Shown: positions 1 to 10,289, counted from the stretch's first letter. The stretch: 64,000 bases of DNA from Azoarcus sp. DN11 (GCF_003628555.1 NZ_CP021731.1:2852001-2916000), one strand, 5' to 3'. Program-made: numbers and translations. The notes: generated by a model from the sequence alone, not told the origin.

Positions 1-1335
1 GAAGGCCGCCATGAGCGACCACCACACCATCGGTTCGCGCGCGAGTTCGGTGCGCGCCATGTTGATCATGGTCCCGAAGCTGATCGTCGTGGGATCGACG
101 CCGATACCGACATAGGACAGGACGGCCTCGGCGAGCACCAGTCCGGAGAAATCCATCACCAGCGCGATCAACACGATGTGCATCACGTTGGGGAGCACGT
201 GCCGCCGCAGGATGGACGGCGTGCGCACGCCGAAGGCGCGCGCGGCCTGCACGTACTCGAGTTCGCGCAGCTTCAGCGTCTCGCCGCGCAGCAGGCGGCA
301 CAGGCCGGTCCAGCTCGTGACGCCGAGGATCAGGCACAGGGCCATCAGGCGCGCATCGGCGCGTTCGGCCGCGGTCGAGAACCACTGCGGATGGGTATCG
401 ATCACGACCTGCATCATCAGCACGGCGGCGGCGATCAGCAGCACGCCTGGGATCGCGTTGAGAACCGTGTAGACGTACTGGATCACGTCATCGACCCAGC
501 CCCCGAGATATCCGGCCATGATGCCGAGGGCGACTGCGAACGGCATCATCACGAGCGTCGTCAGCGTGCCGATGATCAATGCGGTGCGCACGCTCTTGAG
601 CGACAGGTAGAGCACGTCCTGCCCGACCTTGTCGGTGCCGAACACATGGTAGAACGGCGCGAGCTGGATCGCGAGGATCGTCACGAGCAGCACGCACGCG
701 AGCGTGCCGAGCGCGGCGCGCCACGCGAGAACCGTCCGGCCCCGCCACAGGGCGCCGGCCGCTTCGATCATCCCCTTCCTGCGTCTGCGCGCCAGCGCGA
801 AGACGAGGATGGCCACGACCGCAATCCAGGCTTCGGCCGCCCCAGTCACCCCGGCCGCGATCCGTTGCGCGACGTCCGCATCGCGCCGGTCGGTCGCTTC
901 GCCCAGGTGGGCGCCGCCCCACACCAGGCGTGGAAAGATGCGGGCCTGGCCGCCACCGGGAAGTTCGACCGTTTCGCGCGCGTACAACTCGGTCGCGAAC
1001 GGAGCCGAGTAGGTTTTTTCCACCTGCGTGCGCACGGGCGCGATCAGGACGTCCAGCGCGCTGAGCACTTCCGACGAATACGCGACCTGCGTGTTCGCGG
1101 GCGCGCCCTCCGGCGCCGGCAGCTGCGCGCGGAAATGCAGGCTGTCGGCGATCCCGACGGCGAGGAAAGCGAGCAGGATCACCGCCGACGCCATGCCGCT
1201 GGCGCGGCTGCCCACGCGTCGCCACGCGCCACGCAGCGGCTCGTCCCGACGGACGTGAATGACCGTCATGCCACCGATCGCGAGCAGCAGGAAGAAGAGC
1301 GCATCGGTCCACAGGAGGACGGGCAGGAACCCCAT
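1..1335 (-). CDS. Peptide-type ABC transporter permease, DppC/YejE-like (3' end outside window)
   Basis: Inner-membrane permease of an oligopeptide or microcin-C-type importer. I translated 445 codons from ATG at 1333-1335 to the window edge without a stop. The C-terminal half has the DppC signature: a conserved H-x-F-G-T-D-x-x-G-Q-D-V segment (around residue 230), then membrane segments and an EAA loop reading EYVQAARAFGVRTP followed by RRHVLPN (around residues 365-390). The N-terminal part is odd. About 230 residues with some four hydrophobic segments and a hydrophilic stretch precede the core, whereas E. coli YejE has about 340 residues in all (known). It starts 3 bases after the stop of the upstream permease gene, so it is the third gene of the operon. 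The ATPase gene presumably lies to the left of the window. Substrate is not deducible. Confidence 0.85.
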   Translation of the reverse strand, partial: MGFLPVLLWTDALFFLLLAIGGMTVIHVRRDEPLRGAWRRVGSRASGMASAVILLAFLAVGIADSLHFRAQLPAPEGAPANTQVAYSSEVLSALDVLIAPVRTQVEKTYSAPFATELYARETVELPGGGQARIFPRLVWGGAHLGEATDRRDADVAQRIAAGVTGAAEAWIAVVAILVFALARRRRKGMIEAAGALWRGRTVLAWRAALGTLACVLLVTILAIQLAPFYHVFGTDKVGQDVLYLSLKSVRTALIIGTLTTLVMMPFAVALGIMAGYLGGWVDDVIQYVYTVLNAIPGVLLIAAAVLMMQVVIDTHPQWFSTAAERADARLMALCLILGVTSWTGLCRLLRGETLKLRELEYVQAARAFGVRTPSILRRHVLPNVMHIVLIALVMDFSGLVLAEAVLSYVGIGVDPTTISFGTMINMARTELAREPMVWWSLMAAF

Positions 1336-1338
1336 CGC

Positions 1339-2316
1339 CTACTCCAGCCTCACGCGCGGATCGACCAGCGTGTAGGAGATGTCGGTGAGGATCAGGCCGA
1401 CGATGTAGAGCACCGACCCGATGAACACCATTGCCCGCACGACCGCGAAGTCCTGCGCGTTGATGGCGTCGATCGTGTAACTCCCCAGGCCGGGAATGCC
1501 GAAAAAGGATTCAACCAGCAGGCTGCCCATGAATAGCAGCGGAATGACCACGACCACCCCTGTCAGGATGGGGATCATCGCGTTCTTGAGCACATGCCGG
1601 AACAGCACGACGCGCTCGGACAATCCCTTCGCGCGCGCCGTTCGCACGTAGTCGCGCGAAACCTCCTCGAGGAAGATCGTCCGGTACCAGCGCGCATTCG
1701 ACCCCACGCCGGCGATCACGCTGATCGCCACCGGCAGCACCAGGAAGCGCCAGGCGTCGAGCCCCGGGGCATAGCCGGAGATCGGCACCAGCGCCCACAG
1801 TTTCGAGATCAGCCATTGCCCGCCGATGATGTAGAAGAGGCTCGATATCGACATCATCGCGACGCACAGCACCACCCCCCAGAAATCCAGATAGCTCGCG
1901 CGGAAGAACACCAGGATCAATGCAAACGAAATCGACGCGAACACCCCCAGTACGAAGGTCGGCAACGCCAGCGCCAGCGAGGGCCCCATACGATCGCGCA
2001 TCTCCTGGGCGATGTCGCGTCCATCGTCGGCGCGGCCGAAATCGAACGTGAACATCCGCAGCGACTTCTGGAAGAAGATCGTGTCCGTCACCCGTCCGCT
2101 CCCCTGCGCCTTGGCGTTGAAGAACAGCGGACGATCGTAACCGCGCTCGACCTTCCAGCGCTCGATCGCCTCCGGCGTCACGCGCTTCACTCCGAGCTGC
2201 ATGCGAGCCATGTCGTCCGGCGAGTTGACAACGAAAAACAGGCCGAAAGTGACCAGATTGACCCCGATCAGGATCGGCACGGCGTAAAGGAGCCGGCGCA
2301 CGATGTAGGCGAACAT
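1339..2316 (-). CDS. Peptide-type ABC transporter permease, DppB/YejB-like
   Basis: 325-residue inner-membrane permease, partner of the downstream YejE-like protein. It begins MFAYIVRRLLYAVPILIGV, the typical first membrane segment of DppB-type permeases. About six hydrophobic segments follow, and an EAA loop (RDYVRTARAKGLSERVVLFR, around residues 222-241) contacts the ATPase. The C-terminal pattern FFGIPGLGSYTIDAI is also family-typical. The start is chosen at 2316 because that ATG overlaps the stop of the binding-protein gene by one base (TGATG), which indicates translational coupling. A longer in-frame reading upstream lies inside the binding-protein gene and is not used. The size matches the YejB/DppB family. 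Confidence 0.93.
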   Translation of the reverse strand: MFAYIVRRLLYAVPILIGVNLVTFGLFFVVNSPDDMARMQLGVKRVTPEAIERWKVERGYDRPLFFNAKAQGSGRVTDTIFFQKSLRMFTFDFGRADDGRDIAQEMRDRMGPSLALALPTFVLGVFASISFALILVFFRASYLDFWGVVLCVAMMSISSLFYIIGGQWLISKLWALVPISGYAPGLDAWRFLVLPVAISVIAGVGSNARWYRTIFLEEVSRDYVRTARAKGLSERVVLFRHVLKNAMIPILTGVVVVIPLLFMGSLLVESFFGIPGLGSYTIDAINAQDFAVVRAMVFIGSVLYIVGLILTDISYTLVDPRVRLE

Positions 2317-4487
2317 CAGCCGCGCCCTCCCACGGCCGTCGCGCGCTCGCGCCGCCGGTAATGCACGAATGCGGGCGCCAGCGCGGCCGCGGCGAGCGCC
2401 GCCAGAAGCCCGAGCGGCCACACGATCGGCCGATTCCACTGCGCGCGCGCCGCGTCGCGCCGGGCAACGTCGAGGCGCTGGTACTTCAGGGTGTTGCGCA
2501 CCATGCTGCCCGTCTTGCGATTGAGCACCCAGGCATGCTGCAGCGAATACGCCTTGGGATGGAAGCCGAAAACCCAGGGGGCATCCTGCTGCAGGATCGC
2601 AACCATGCGATCGATCACCGCCTGGCGCTCGGGTCCGTCCGGCATGCTCTTCATCTTCTCGAACAGGCGGTCGTATTCCGGATTCACATAGTTCGCCGCG
2701 TTCTGGCCCGATTCCTTCACCTTGGCCTGTGCGCCATGCAGCAGGAAAAGCATGTTTTCGGGATCCGGATAGTCCGCGTTCCAACCGAAGAAGAACATCT
2801 GCGCATTGCCTTCGCGGATCTTGTCCTGGAAGCGGTTGTAATCGGTCGGGCGCACGACGAACTGGACACCCAGGTCCCGAAACTGCTTCGCGAGCCAGTC
2901 GGACCGCGCCTTGTCGCCGAGCCCGCCTGGCGTCGTGTCGAGGTTGAGGATCAGCGGTTCGCCCGTCTTCGCGTCGCGCCCATCCGGGTAACCGGCCTCG
3001 GCCAGCAGACGTCGCGCGACCTCCCGGCTGCGCCGCACCGGGCGCCCGTTGCGCCACTCATAGACCACCGGATTGATCCCGGCCTCGCCTTCGCGGGCGC
3101 CGAAAATGCCGGGCGGAATCGGGTGCATCGCCACCACGCCGCGCCCGTTGAGGAAGATGGAGATGAATTCGTCCATGTCCAGCGCAATCGAGATCGCCTG
3201 GCGCAACTTGCGCGCCCGCGCCTGTCCCTCGGCGCTCCCGCCGCCCCCGACGACGTTGTCCAGCATGTTGAAGCCGAGGTAGAAGATCGACGGCGACACG
3301 GAGGTCAATAGCCGGATTCCCTGCGCACGCATCTCGTCGGACAGCATCACATCGCCCTGGCTGGTCATTGTCACGGCCTGGTCGAAATTGTCCGACGAAA
3401 CACCGGAGGCATCGTAATACCCCTGCAGGAACTTGTTCCAGTACGGAATGCTCTCGCGCTCGCGCGTGAAGACGACCTCGTCGATGAAGGGCATCGTCTT
3501 GCCGCAGTCGTCGAGCAGGCCGGCTTCCCGATCGCCACGCTCGCCGTCGCACGGATAGGCTTCGCCGCGGAAGTTCGGATTCCGCGCGAGCACCATGCGT
3601 GCGTTCGGATTGTTCTCCGCCAGCATGTAGGGGCCGGTCCCGATCGGCCACCAGTCCAGCGTGAGGTTGCGCTCCGCCATGCCCGGCTGCCCGTAGAAAC
3701 GGTCCGCCTCGGGCGGGATCGGAGCGAAGAACGGCATCGACAGCCAGTACAGGAACTGCGGATAGGCACCCTTCAGGGTGATGCGATAGGTGTAGCGATC
3801 GACGACCTCCACGCCCGGCACGGAATGGCGCTCCAGGTCGATCCGGCCCGCATTCCGTGCGGCCTCCTCGGCGAGCTCGTTCTGTAAGGTCTTCAGTCCC
3901 GGCAGATACTCGGCGATCAGCTCGAAGATCGGGGAATGCAGTCGCGGGTGCGCCAGACGCTTGATCTGATGGACGAAATCCCCCGCCTCGAGCTCGCGGG
4001 TGCCTGTTTCGGCAAAATCGCCAATCCCGCGGACGCCGGCCAGATCCTCGGCACGCAGTTCGGCGTAGCGCAGCGTGCCATCCGCCCGCCGCGCCAGTGC
4101 CGGATGCGGTTGGTAGAGCACTCCCGGCCGAATCCGGATCTCATACACGCTCTTCGCAACCTGCGACGCCGGTGCGGTCGCGGGAAGCTCCCGTCCTGCG
4201 CCGTCGTACCTGCGCACCTCCGGCATGGCCGCCGCGCTGCCCGGCACGAGTGTGTACGGGCGCTTCAGGTAGTGGTACTGGAGGGGCGGCTCATAGATCT
4301 GATAAAGGAACGTGGCCTCGTCCTCGCTGTACGATTGCACCGGATCGAGGTGCTTCGGGCGGTCCGTAAAGGCCGAGTACATGATGTTCCGTCCGTGCTC
4401 GGCCGCCGGATAGGGGTCGTTCCACACCGGCCCGCAGGCGGGCAGGAGCAGGCAAGGCAGGAGCAGTAAACAGATGCGCCGGAACAT
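2316..4487 (-). CDS. ABC transporter substrate-binding lipoprotein, SBP family 5 (oligopeptide/YejA-like)
   Basis: 723-residue extracytoplasmic binding protein for a peptide-like ligand. The start at 4487 gives a lipoprotein signal peptide, MFRRICLLLLPCLLLPAC, with Cys18 as the lipidation site. An upstream in-frame start would put about 25 residues in front of it and is rejected. Family-5 features are visible: DPVQSYSEDEATFLYQIYEPP near the N-terminus, a WWPIGTGPYML segment, and IREGNAQMFFFGWNADYPDPE in the C-terminal lobe. A hydrophobic segment close to the C-terminus (IVWPLGLLAALAAAALAPAF) followed by basic residues suggests an additional membrane anchor, which is unusual for this family. 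It is first in the operon with both permeases. Confidence 0.9.
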   Translation of the reverse strand: MFRRICLLLLPCLLLPACGPVWNDPYPAAEHGRNIMYSAFTDRPKHLDPVQSYSEDEATFLYQIYEPPLQYHYLKRPYTLVPGSAAAMPEVRRYDGAGRELPATAPASQVAKSVYEIRIRPGVLYQPHPALARRADGTLRYAELRAEDLAGVRGIGDFAETGTRELEAGDFVHQIKRLAHPRLHSPIFELIAEYLPGLKTLQNELAEEAARNAGRIDLERHSVPGVEVVDRYTYRITLKGAYPQFLYWLSMPFFAPIPPEADRFYGQPGMAERNLTLDWWPIGTGPYMLAENNPNARMVLARNPNFRGEAYPCDGERGDREAGLLDDCGKTMPFIDEVVFTRERESIPYWNKFLQGYYDASGVSSDNFDQAVTMTSQGDVMLSDEMRAQGIRLLTSVSPSIFYLGFNMLDNVVGGGGSAEGQARARKLRQAISIALDMDEFISIFLNGRGVVAMHPIPPGIFGAREGEAGINPVVYEWRNGRPVRRSREVARRLLAEAGYPDGRDAKTGEPLILNLDTTPGGLGDKARSDWLAKQFRDLGVQFVVRPTDYNRFQDKIREGNAQMFFFGWNADYPDPENMLFLLHGAQAKVKESGQNAANYVNPEYDRLFEKMKSMPDGPERQAVIDRMVAILQQDAPWVFGFHPKAYSLQHAWVLNRKTGSMVRNTLKYQRLDVARRDAARAQWNRPIVWPLGLLAALAAAALAPAFVHYRRRERATAVGGRG

Positions 4488-4554
4488 GAGCGGCGATTCT
4501 ACCCGCAAGGCTGCATAATTCACTGCCGACGACACTCCTCTACTGGCACGCCCG

Positions 4555-4582
4555 TCGACCATCGTCGCCCTTCGGCTATAAT
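4555..4582 (+). promoter_or_regulatory. Putative sigma-70 promoter of fabI
   Basis: A perfect TATAAT at 4577-4582 is preceded, with a 16-base spacer, by TCGACC (4 of 6 matches to TTGACA). A transcript would start near 4589. The ribosome-binding sequence AAGGAG follows at 4597-4602, 12 bases before the fabI ATG. It lies in the 127-bp divergent gap between the binding-protein gene and fabI. Confidence 0.6.
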
Positions 4583-4614
4583 CCGCCGACTATCAAGAAG
4601 GAGCATTACCAAAA

Positions 4615-5406
4615 ATGGGCTTTCTCGCCGGAAAACGCATTCTGATCACCGGACTGCTCAGCAATCGCTCGATTTCCTACGGCATCGCCAAAGCCATGCA
4701 CCGTGAAGGCGCCGAACTCGCCTTCACGTATCAGAACGAACGCTTCCAGGACCGCGTAGCCAAGATGGCTGCCGACTTCGGTTCGGATCTCGTCTTTGCG
4801 TGCGACGTGCAAAACGACGAGGAAATCACGGCGCTGTTCGAGCAGCTGGCGCAAAAATGGGACGGCCTCGACGGCCTGGTCCATTCGATCGCCTTCGCCC
4901 CGAGCGACGCGCTGGAAGGCGATTTCCTCGACGGTTTCTCGCGCGAGGCCTTCCGCGTCTCGCAGGAAATCAGCGCCTGCAGCTTTCCGCTGCTCGCCAA
5001 GGGCGCCCGCCCGATGATGAAGGGCCGCAGAGGCGCGCTCCTGACGATGTCCTACCTGGGCGCAGTGCGCACCATGCCCAACTACAACATCATGGGCCTC
5101 GCAAAGGCCAGCCTCGAAAGCGCGGTGCGCTATCTTGCCGTCTGTCTCGGCCCCGAAGGCACGCGCGTGAACGCCATCTCCGCAGGCCCGATCAAGACGC
5201 TTGCGGCTTCGGGAATCGGCAGCTTCAGCAAGCTGCTCTCCTTCAACGAGCACAACGCACCGCTGCGTCGCAACGTGACGATCGATGAAGTCGGCAACGC
5301 CGCCGCCTTCCTCTGTTCGGACCTCGCAAGCGGCGTCACCGGCGAGATCATGTACGTCGACGGCGGCTTCAACACCACAGCGCTCGGCAACTCCGAGCAG
5401 CCCTGA
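4615..5406 (+). CDS. fabI: Enoyl-[acyl-carrier-protein] reductase (NADH), FabI
   Basis: Last reductive step of each fatty-acid elongation cycle: trans-2-enoyl-ACP plus NADH to acyl-ACP, in the cytoplasm. The 263-residue length is normal for FabI. The protein opens with the cofactor-binding pattern [20 protein letters not shown]. It carries the FabI-type active site Y-x6-M-x2-K as NYNIMGLAK with an upstream SYLG tyrosine (around residues 145-165), and then the family signature [17 protein letters not shown]. Monocistronic by layout, with its own promoter and a strong hairpin just downstream. The neighbours (peptide transporter, ppiD) are functionally unrelated. Confidence 0.97.
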   Translation: MGFLAGKRILITGLLSNRSISYGIAKAMHREGAELAFTYQNERFQDRVAKMAADFGSDLVFACDVQNDEEITALFEQLAQKWDGLDGLVHSIAFAPSDALEGDFLDGFSREAFRVSQEISACSFPLLAKGARPMMKGRRGALLTMSYLGAVRTMPNYNIMGLAKASLESAVRYLAVCLGPEGTRVNAISAGPIKTLAASGIGSFSKLLSFNEHNAPLRRNVTIDEVGNAAAFLCSDLASGVTGEIMYVDGGFNTTALGNSEQP

Positions 5407-5449
5407 AGCGGATGTCTGCGGCTGGCTGCGCCACGTGCAGCCAACCGCC

Positions 5450-5491
5450 AAAGCAAAACGCCCGATGTGCAAGCATCGGGCGTTTTGCTTT
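5450..5491. terminator. Bidirectional hairpin terminator between convergent fabI and ppiD
   Basis: Perfect 18-base inverted repeat: left arm 5450-5467 (AAAGCAAAACGCCCGATG), six-base loop, right arm 5474-5491. The ends of the arms are A/T-rich, so each strand gives a GC core followed by TTTTGCTTT. This lets it serve both convergent genes. A second, weaker hairpin (arms 5495-5503 and 5517-5525) lies next to it without a U-tract. Confidence 0.85.
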
Positions 5492-5532
5492 GGTACCAGG
5501 GCGTACCGACCGGCAGCGCCCTGGTAAAAACC

Positions 5533-7431
5533 TTACTGCTGCTGCGCCCGGATCGCCGCCGTGTTGATGTTCACCGCGTAGCGCTGCCGCAGCGAACTCA
5601 GAAAGGCATTGAAGTCGCGCTGGCCAACCAGCCGCTGGTACTGCACTTCAAGCGCCTTCAGTCGCGAATCGTCCTTTGCGATGTCGGGGCGCTTCACGCT
5701 CTCGATGCGATAAACGGAATAGCCGCCCCCCTGCATCGGCGCCCCGACGTAGGCGGGCAGTTTTCCACCCGGTGCGCCGAACACCGCAGACATCGCCGCC
5801 TGCGACAACTCGGATTTGCCACGCTGCACCGTGCGTGCCGCACTCCATTCACCCGCCGCCGACTCGCCCTTTTGCAGCGAAGCAAGCACGGCCTCTCCGC
5901 GTGCGGCGGCGAGTTTCGCCGCCTCCTCGGTCTTGAGCTGTTGCTCGATGGAAGCCTTCACCTGCTCGAACGGGGCCCGCTGTGCCGGCTGATGTTCGAT
6001 GACGCGGGCAGACACCAGCGTCCCGCGCGATACCTCGACGGCCTCGACGTTGCGCCCCTTCGTCATCGCTTCGTCAGAGAACAGCGCATTCAGCAGTTTT
6101 TCGTTCGTGTATTCACCCACGGCCCCGCCGACCCGCTCGATCCAGTCGGTCGTGCGGATCTTCAGCTTCAAGGCGTCGGCCACCGGCTTCAGGCTGTCGG
6201 ACTGCTCATAGACGGTGTTCGAGAAGAGCTCCGCCTGCTCGGCAAACTTCTTGCTCGCCTCCTGGCGCTTGAGTTCCTCGACGATCTCGCCCTTCACTTC
6301 CTCGAACGGACGCGCATGCGCGGGCCTGATGTCGGTGACTTCGATGATGTGGAAGCCGAAATCCGAGCGCACGACGTCGCTGATCTGCCCCTTCCCGAGA
6401 CTGAACGCGGCATCCTCGAACGGTTTCAACATCGTCCCGCGTCCGAAGAACCCGAGATCCCCGCCGCGCGAGGCCGAGCCGGGATCCTGCGATTCGGCCT
6501 TCGCCAGCTCGGCGAAGCGCTTCGGGTCGGCGCGCAGCTGTTTCAGTATCCCGGCGGCCTTGTCGCCAGCCTTTGTCACTTCGGCGGCCGGTGCATCCTT
6601 GGCCACGGAAATCAGGATATGTCGCGCGCTGCGCTCTTCAGGCTGGCTGAAGCGTTCGGCATTGGCCTCATAGAATTTTCGTGCCGCCTCATCCGAGATG
6701 CTGATTTGACCGAGAACCGCATCCTGGTTGAAAACCACATACTCCGCACGCAGGCGCGACGGCCGCTCGAAGCGCGCCGCATTCGCGTCGTAGTACTGCT
6801 TCGCCGCGTCTTCCGCGAGCTTCACCTCGCTCATGAACCGACTCGCCGGAAACTGCAGCTCGCTGATCTTGCGCTCCTCGAGTTGAGCCGTCATGAAACG
6901 CCTGATCGACTCCCGCGATACGAACGCGGAATCGCCGACGGCCTGTGCCACCTGCTGGATGCGCAGATCCTGCGCGAGGCGCGATTCGAACATCGCCGGC
7001 GTCATCCCCTGCGCACGCACCGCCGCTTCGTAACGCTCGATCGCAAACTTTCCGTCCTGCTGGAACGCTTCCACGCTGCCGATGACCTGCTGCAGTTGCT
7101 CCGGTGTCACGACCAGGTGCCGGTCTGCCGCGTGCAGTGCGAGAAGACGCTGATTGACGAGGCCCTCGACGACCGAACGGCGGATCGGTTCCGAATCCAG
7201 CAACGCCCGGTCAACTTGGCCCCCCATCGATTCGCGCAGGCGGTCCTGCTGCTCGCGCAAGGCGCGATCGAACTCCGCGATCGAAATCTTGGACTTCGCG
7301 ACCGTGGCAATGTCGGTTCCGCCCGGCCCATTGGAAAAGTAGGAATCCAGCCCGAAGAAGGCGAAGGGAACGACCAGCAGCGCCAGGATGAGCTGCGCCA
7401 CGCGTTTGTTATTGCGAACTGATTCCAGCAT
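5533..7431 (-). CDS. ppiD: Peptidyl-prolyl cis-trans isomerase PpiD (SurA_N plus parvulin domain)
   Basis: Membrane-anchored periplasmic chaperone and foldase that helps outer-membrane and secreted proteins leave the Sec translocon (family knowledge). The 632-residue product starts MLESVRNNKRVAQLILALLV, with a single N-terminal membrane segment at about residues 12-32, as in PpiD. A SurA_N-like helical domain follows. The parvulin domain (about residues 268-370) reads RSARHILISV, then GGDLGFFGRGTMLKPFEDAAF and FGFHIIEV. The ATG at 7431 is chosen because it places the membrane anchor at the N-terminus. The longer in-frame reading adds about 57 residues of low credibility. In E. coli ppiD lies beside lon/hupB; here it follows clpB on the same strand after a 242-bp gap. 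Confidence 0.95.
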   Translation of the reverse strand: MLESVRNNKRVAQLILALLVVPFAFFGLDSYFSNGPGGTDIATVAKSKISIAEFDRALREQQDRLRESMGGQVDRALLDSEPIRRSVVEGLVNQRLLALHAADRHLVVTPEQLQQVIGSVEAFQQDGKFAIERYEAAVRAQGMTPAMFESRLAQDLRIQQVAQAVGDSAFVSRESIRRFMTAQLEERKISELQFPASRFMSEVKLAEDAAKQYYDANAARFERPSRLRAEYVVFNQDAVLGQISISDEAARKFYEANAERFSQPEERSARHILISVAKDAPAAEVTKAGDKAAGILKQLRADPKRFAELAKAESQDPGSASRGGDLGFFGRGTMLKPFEDAAFSLGKGQISDVVRSDFGFHIIEVTDIRPAHARPFEEVKGEIVEELKRQEASKKFAEQAELFSNTVYEQSDSLKPVADALKLKIRTTDWIERVGGAVGEYTNEKLLNALFSDEAMTKGRNVEAVEVSRGTLVSARVIEHQPAQRAPFEQVKASIEQQLKTEEAAKLAAARGEAVLASLQKGESAAGEWSAARTVQRGKSELSQAAMSAVFGAPGGKLPAYVGAPMQGGGYSVYRIESVKRPDIAKDDSRLKALEVQYQRLVGQRDFNAFLSSLRQRYAVNINTAAIRAQQQ

Positions 7432-7673
7432 CGTCTGTGTCCGTGAGATCTCAGAAGGGAGGCAGGGCGACCAACGTCGCCAAGCAAAGCGCCCGATTAT
7501 CGCATCGTGCAGGCCGGCGGGCCAAACCTTCGGGGTGGAATTGCCGACGGGATAAGCGGCGGACGAAGCGAAGGCAATGCGCGTCAACCGGCCGTGTGGC
7601 ATCCCTCTGCCCTGTCGGGTGCACGGAGCGTCGGGCAGGCGGAGGGCCTGCCCGCTCCATCACGACGAGCCGA

Positions 7674-10253
7674 TCAGCTTTCGGCGAACGTGATGTGCCC
7701 GTCCGCCGCATCGACCTTGATCTTGTCCTTCGCGCCGAACTGCCCTTCAAGAATGGCCCTGGCCAGCGGGTTCTCGATCCGTTCCTGAATCGCTCGCTTG
7801 AGCGGGCGGGCGCCAAATACGGGATCGAAGCCCGCCGTCGCAAGCTCCGCGAGCGCCGCGTCGGTCACGTCGAGCGCCATGTCGAGTCGCGCGAGCCGTT
7901 TTTCGAGGTACTGCAGCTGGATGCGCGCGATGCTGGCGATGTGCTTTTCATCGAGCGCGTGGAAGACCACCACTTCGTCGATGCGGTTGACGAATTCGGG
8001 GCGGAAGAAGGTCTTGACCTCGGCCATGACGGCAAGCTTGATGACCTGATAGTCGTCGCCCGACATCTGCTGGATCATCTGGCTGCCGAGGTTGGACGTC
8101 ATGACGATGACGGTGTTCTTGAAATCCACCGTGCGCCCCTGCCCGTCCGTCATCCGTCCGTCGTCCAGCACCTGCAGCAGGACGTTGAAGACGTCCGGGT
8201 GCGCCTTCTCGACCTCGTCGAAGAGGATCACGCTGTAGGGCTTGCGGCGCACCTGTTCGGTGAGATAGCCGCCTTCTTCGTAGCCGACGTAGCCCGGCGG
8301 CGCACCGATCAGCCGCGCAACCGAATGCTTCTCCATGAATTCGCTCATGTCGATCCGGATCAGATGCTCCTCCGAATCGAACAGGAACTCCGCGAGGGTC
8401 TTGCAGAGTTCCGTCTTGCCGACGCCGGTCGGCCCGAGGAACAGGAAGGAACCATAGGGGCGATTCTCGTCCGACAGGCCGGCACGCGAACGGCGGATGG
8501 CGTCCGAGACCAGGCGCACGGCTTCGTCCTGGCCGACGACACGCGAATGCAGGCGCTCTTCCATCTTGAGGAGTTTTTCGCGCTCGCCCTGCATCATCTT
8601 GCTCACCGGGATGCCGGTCGCGCGCGAGACGACTTCCGCGATCTCCTCGGTGCCGACCTGCGTGCGCAACAGCTTGAACTTGCGCTCGCCGCTTCCCGCC
8701 GTCTCGGCGGCCTTCAGCTGGGCCTCGAGCTGCGGCAGCTTGCCGTACTGGAGCTCCGCCAGCTTGTCGTACTGGCCCTTGCGCTGCATTTCCGCCATCT
8801 GCGCGCGCAGTTTCTCGATTTCTTCCTTGATGTGCTGGCTGCCCTGGACGCTGGCCTTCTCGGCGCGCCAGATTTCATCGAGGTTGGCGTATTCGCGCTC
8901 GAGCTTTTCGATTTCGTCCCGAATCAGCAGCAGGCGCTTCTGCGAAGCCTCGTCGGTTTCCTTCTTGACGGCCTCCTGCTCGATCTTGAGCTGGATGATC
9001 CGGCGTTCCAGCTTGTCCATCGATTCCGGCTTGGAGTCGATTTCCATCTTGATCCGCGCTGCGGCCTCGTCGATCAGGTCGATCGCCTTGTCCGGCAGGA
9101 AGCGGTCGGTAATGTAACGATGCGAAAGTTCGGCCGCGGCGACGATGGCGGGGTCCGTGATGTCCACACCGTGGTGCAACTCGTATTTCTCCTGCAGGCC
9201 GCGCAGGATGGCGATCGTGGATTCGACCGAGGGCTCGTCCACGAGCACCTTCTGGAAGCGCCGTTCGAGCGCTGCGTCCTTCTCGATGTGCTTGCGGTAC
9301 TCGTCGAGCGTGGTCGCGCCGATGCAGTGCAGTTCCCCGCGCGCCAGGGCCGGCTTCAGCATGTTGCCGGCGTCGATGGCGCCTTCCGCCTTGCCGGCCC
9401 CCACCATGGTGTGGATCTCGTCGATGAAGACGATGATCCGCCCTTCTTCCTGGGCGATTTCCTTCAACACCGCCTTGAGCCGCTCCTCGAATTCCCCGCG
9501 GTACTTGGCACCTGCGAGCAATGCAGCCATGTCGAGCGACAGCACCCGTTTGCCCTTGAGCGTTTCGGGCACTTCATCGTTGACGATGCGCTGCGCGAGG
9601 CCTTCGACGATGGCCGTCTTCCCGACGCCGGGCTCGCCGATCAGCACGGGATTGTTCTTCGTGCGGCGTTGCAGGATCTGGATGGCGCGGCGGATTTCGT
9701 CGTCGCGGCCGATGACGGGATCGAGCTTGCCGGCGCGGGCGCGGTCGGTGAGGTCCAGACAGTACTTGGTGAGCGCCTCGCGCTGTCCCTCCGCATCCTG
9801 ACTGCCCACGGCAGCCCCGCCCCGTACCGCCTCGATCGCGGCTTCGAGCGCTTTGCGCGCGAGTCCGTGCTCCTTGAGCAGGCGTCCGGTCTCGCCCTTG
9901 TCCTCGGCAAGCGCGAGCAGGAACATCTCGCTCGCGATGAACTGGTCTCCGCGTTTCTGCGCTTCCCGATCCGCGAGGTTGAGGAGATTGGACAGGTCCC
10001 GCCCGATCTGGACCTCGCCGCCGTACCCCTCGACCTTGGGCAAACGGGTGAGCAGCTTGTCCAGCGCGGTCTTCAGGGGCGGGACGTTCACTCCCGCACG
10101 CTGCAACAGCGAAACCGTTCCGCCATCGTCCTGTCCCAGCATTGCGAGCAGCAGGTGGACGGGCTCGATGAACTGCTGATCGCCGCCGATGGCGATGCTC
10201 TGCGCATCCGCAAGCGCCTGCTGGAATTTCGTGGTGAGTTTGTCGAAGCGCAT
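7674..10253 (-). CDS. clpB: ATP-dependent disaggregase ClpB
   Basis: Hexameric AAA+ disaggregase that works with DnaK to rescue aggregated proteins after heat stress. The 859 residues match the family's usual 855-865. Order: Clp N-domain (about 1-145), first ATPase module with Walker [14 protein letters not shown] (about 205) and Walker [15 protein letters not shown], a coiled-coil middle domain (about 400-520), second ATPase module with [19 protein letters not shown] (about 605) and [13 protein letters not shown]. Start chosen at 10253 ([17 protein letters not shown]), the standard ClpB N-terminus. A sigma-32-type promoter lies about 40 bp upstream. An inverted repeat at 7632-7654 after the stop could act as a weak terminator. 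Confidence 0.98.
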   Translation of the reverse strand: MRFDKLTTKFQQALADAQSIAIGGDQQFIEPVHLLLAMLGQDDGGTVSLLQRAGVNVPPLKTALDKLLTRLPKVEGYGGEVQIGRDLSNLLNLADREAQKRGDQFIASEMFLLALAEDKGETGRLLKEHGLARKALEAAIEAVRGGAAVGSQDAEGQREALTKYCLDLTDRARAGKLDPVIGRDDEIRRAIQILQRRTKNNPVLIGEPGVGKTAIVEGLAQRIVNDEVPETLKGKRVLSLDMAALLAGAKYRGEFEERLKAVLKEIAQEEGRIIVFIDEIHTMVGAGKAEGAIDAGNMLKPALARGELHCIGATTLDEYRKHIEKDAALERRFQKVLVDEPSVESTIAILRGLQEKYELHHGVDITDPAIVAAAELSHRYITDRFLPDKAIDLIDEAAARIKMEIDSKPESMDKLERRIIQLKIEQEAVKKETDEASQKRLLLIRDEIEKLEREYANLDEIWRAEKASVQGSQHIKEEIEKLRAQMAEMQRKGQYDKLAELQYGKLPQLEAQLKAAETAGSGERKFKLLRTQVGTEEIAEVVSRATGIPVSKMMQGEREKLLKMEERLHSRVVGQDEAVRLVSDAIRRSRAGLSDENRPYGSFLFLGPTGVGKTELCKTLAEFLFDSEEHLIRIDMSEFMEKHSVARLIGAPPGYVGYEEGGYLTEQVRRKPYSVILFDEVEKAHPDVFNVLLQVLDDGRMTDGQGRTVDFKNTVIVMTSNLGSQMIQQMSGDDYQVIKLAVMAEVKTFFRPEFVNRIDEVVVFHALDEKHIASIARIQLQYLEKRLARLDMALDVTDAALAELATAGFDPVFGARPLKRAIQERIENPLARAILEGQFGAKDKIKVDAADGHITFAES

Positions 10254-10289
10254 TTCCGCTGTCCTCGTTCCGGTATGGGGTTGGCTGTG

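Noticed and set aside
178..1536. Plus-strand 452-codon frame over the permease genes
   Set aside because: Composition is a shadow (His/Arg/Asp/Gln-rich). The minus strand encodes a recognisable DppC-type permease throughout.
5495..5525. Second hairpin after the fabI terminator
   Set aside because: Nine-base arms with a long loop and no U-tract on either strand. It is probably incidental next to the strong terminator.
7626..7660. Inverted repeat after clpB as a rho-independent terminator
   Set aside because: Good stem (CGGGCAGGC/GCCTGCCCG) but no T-run on the minus strand, so kept only as a comment on clpB.
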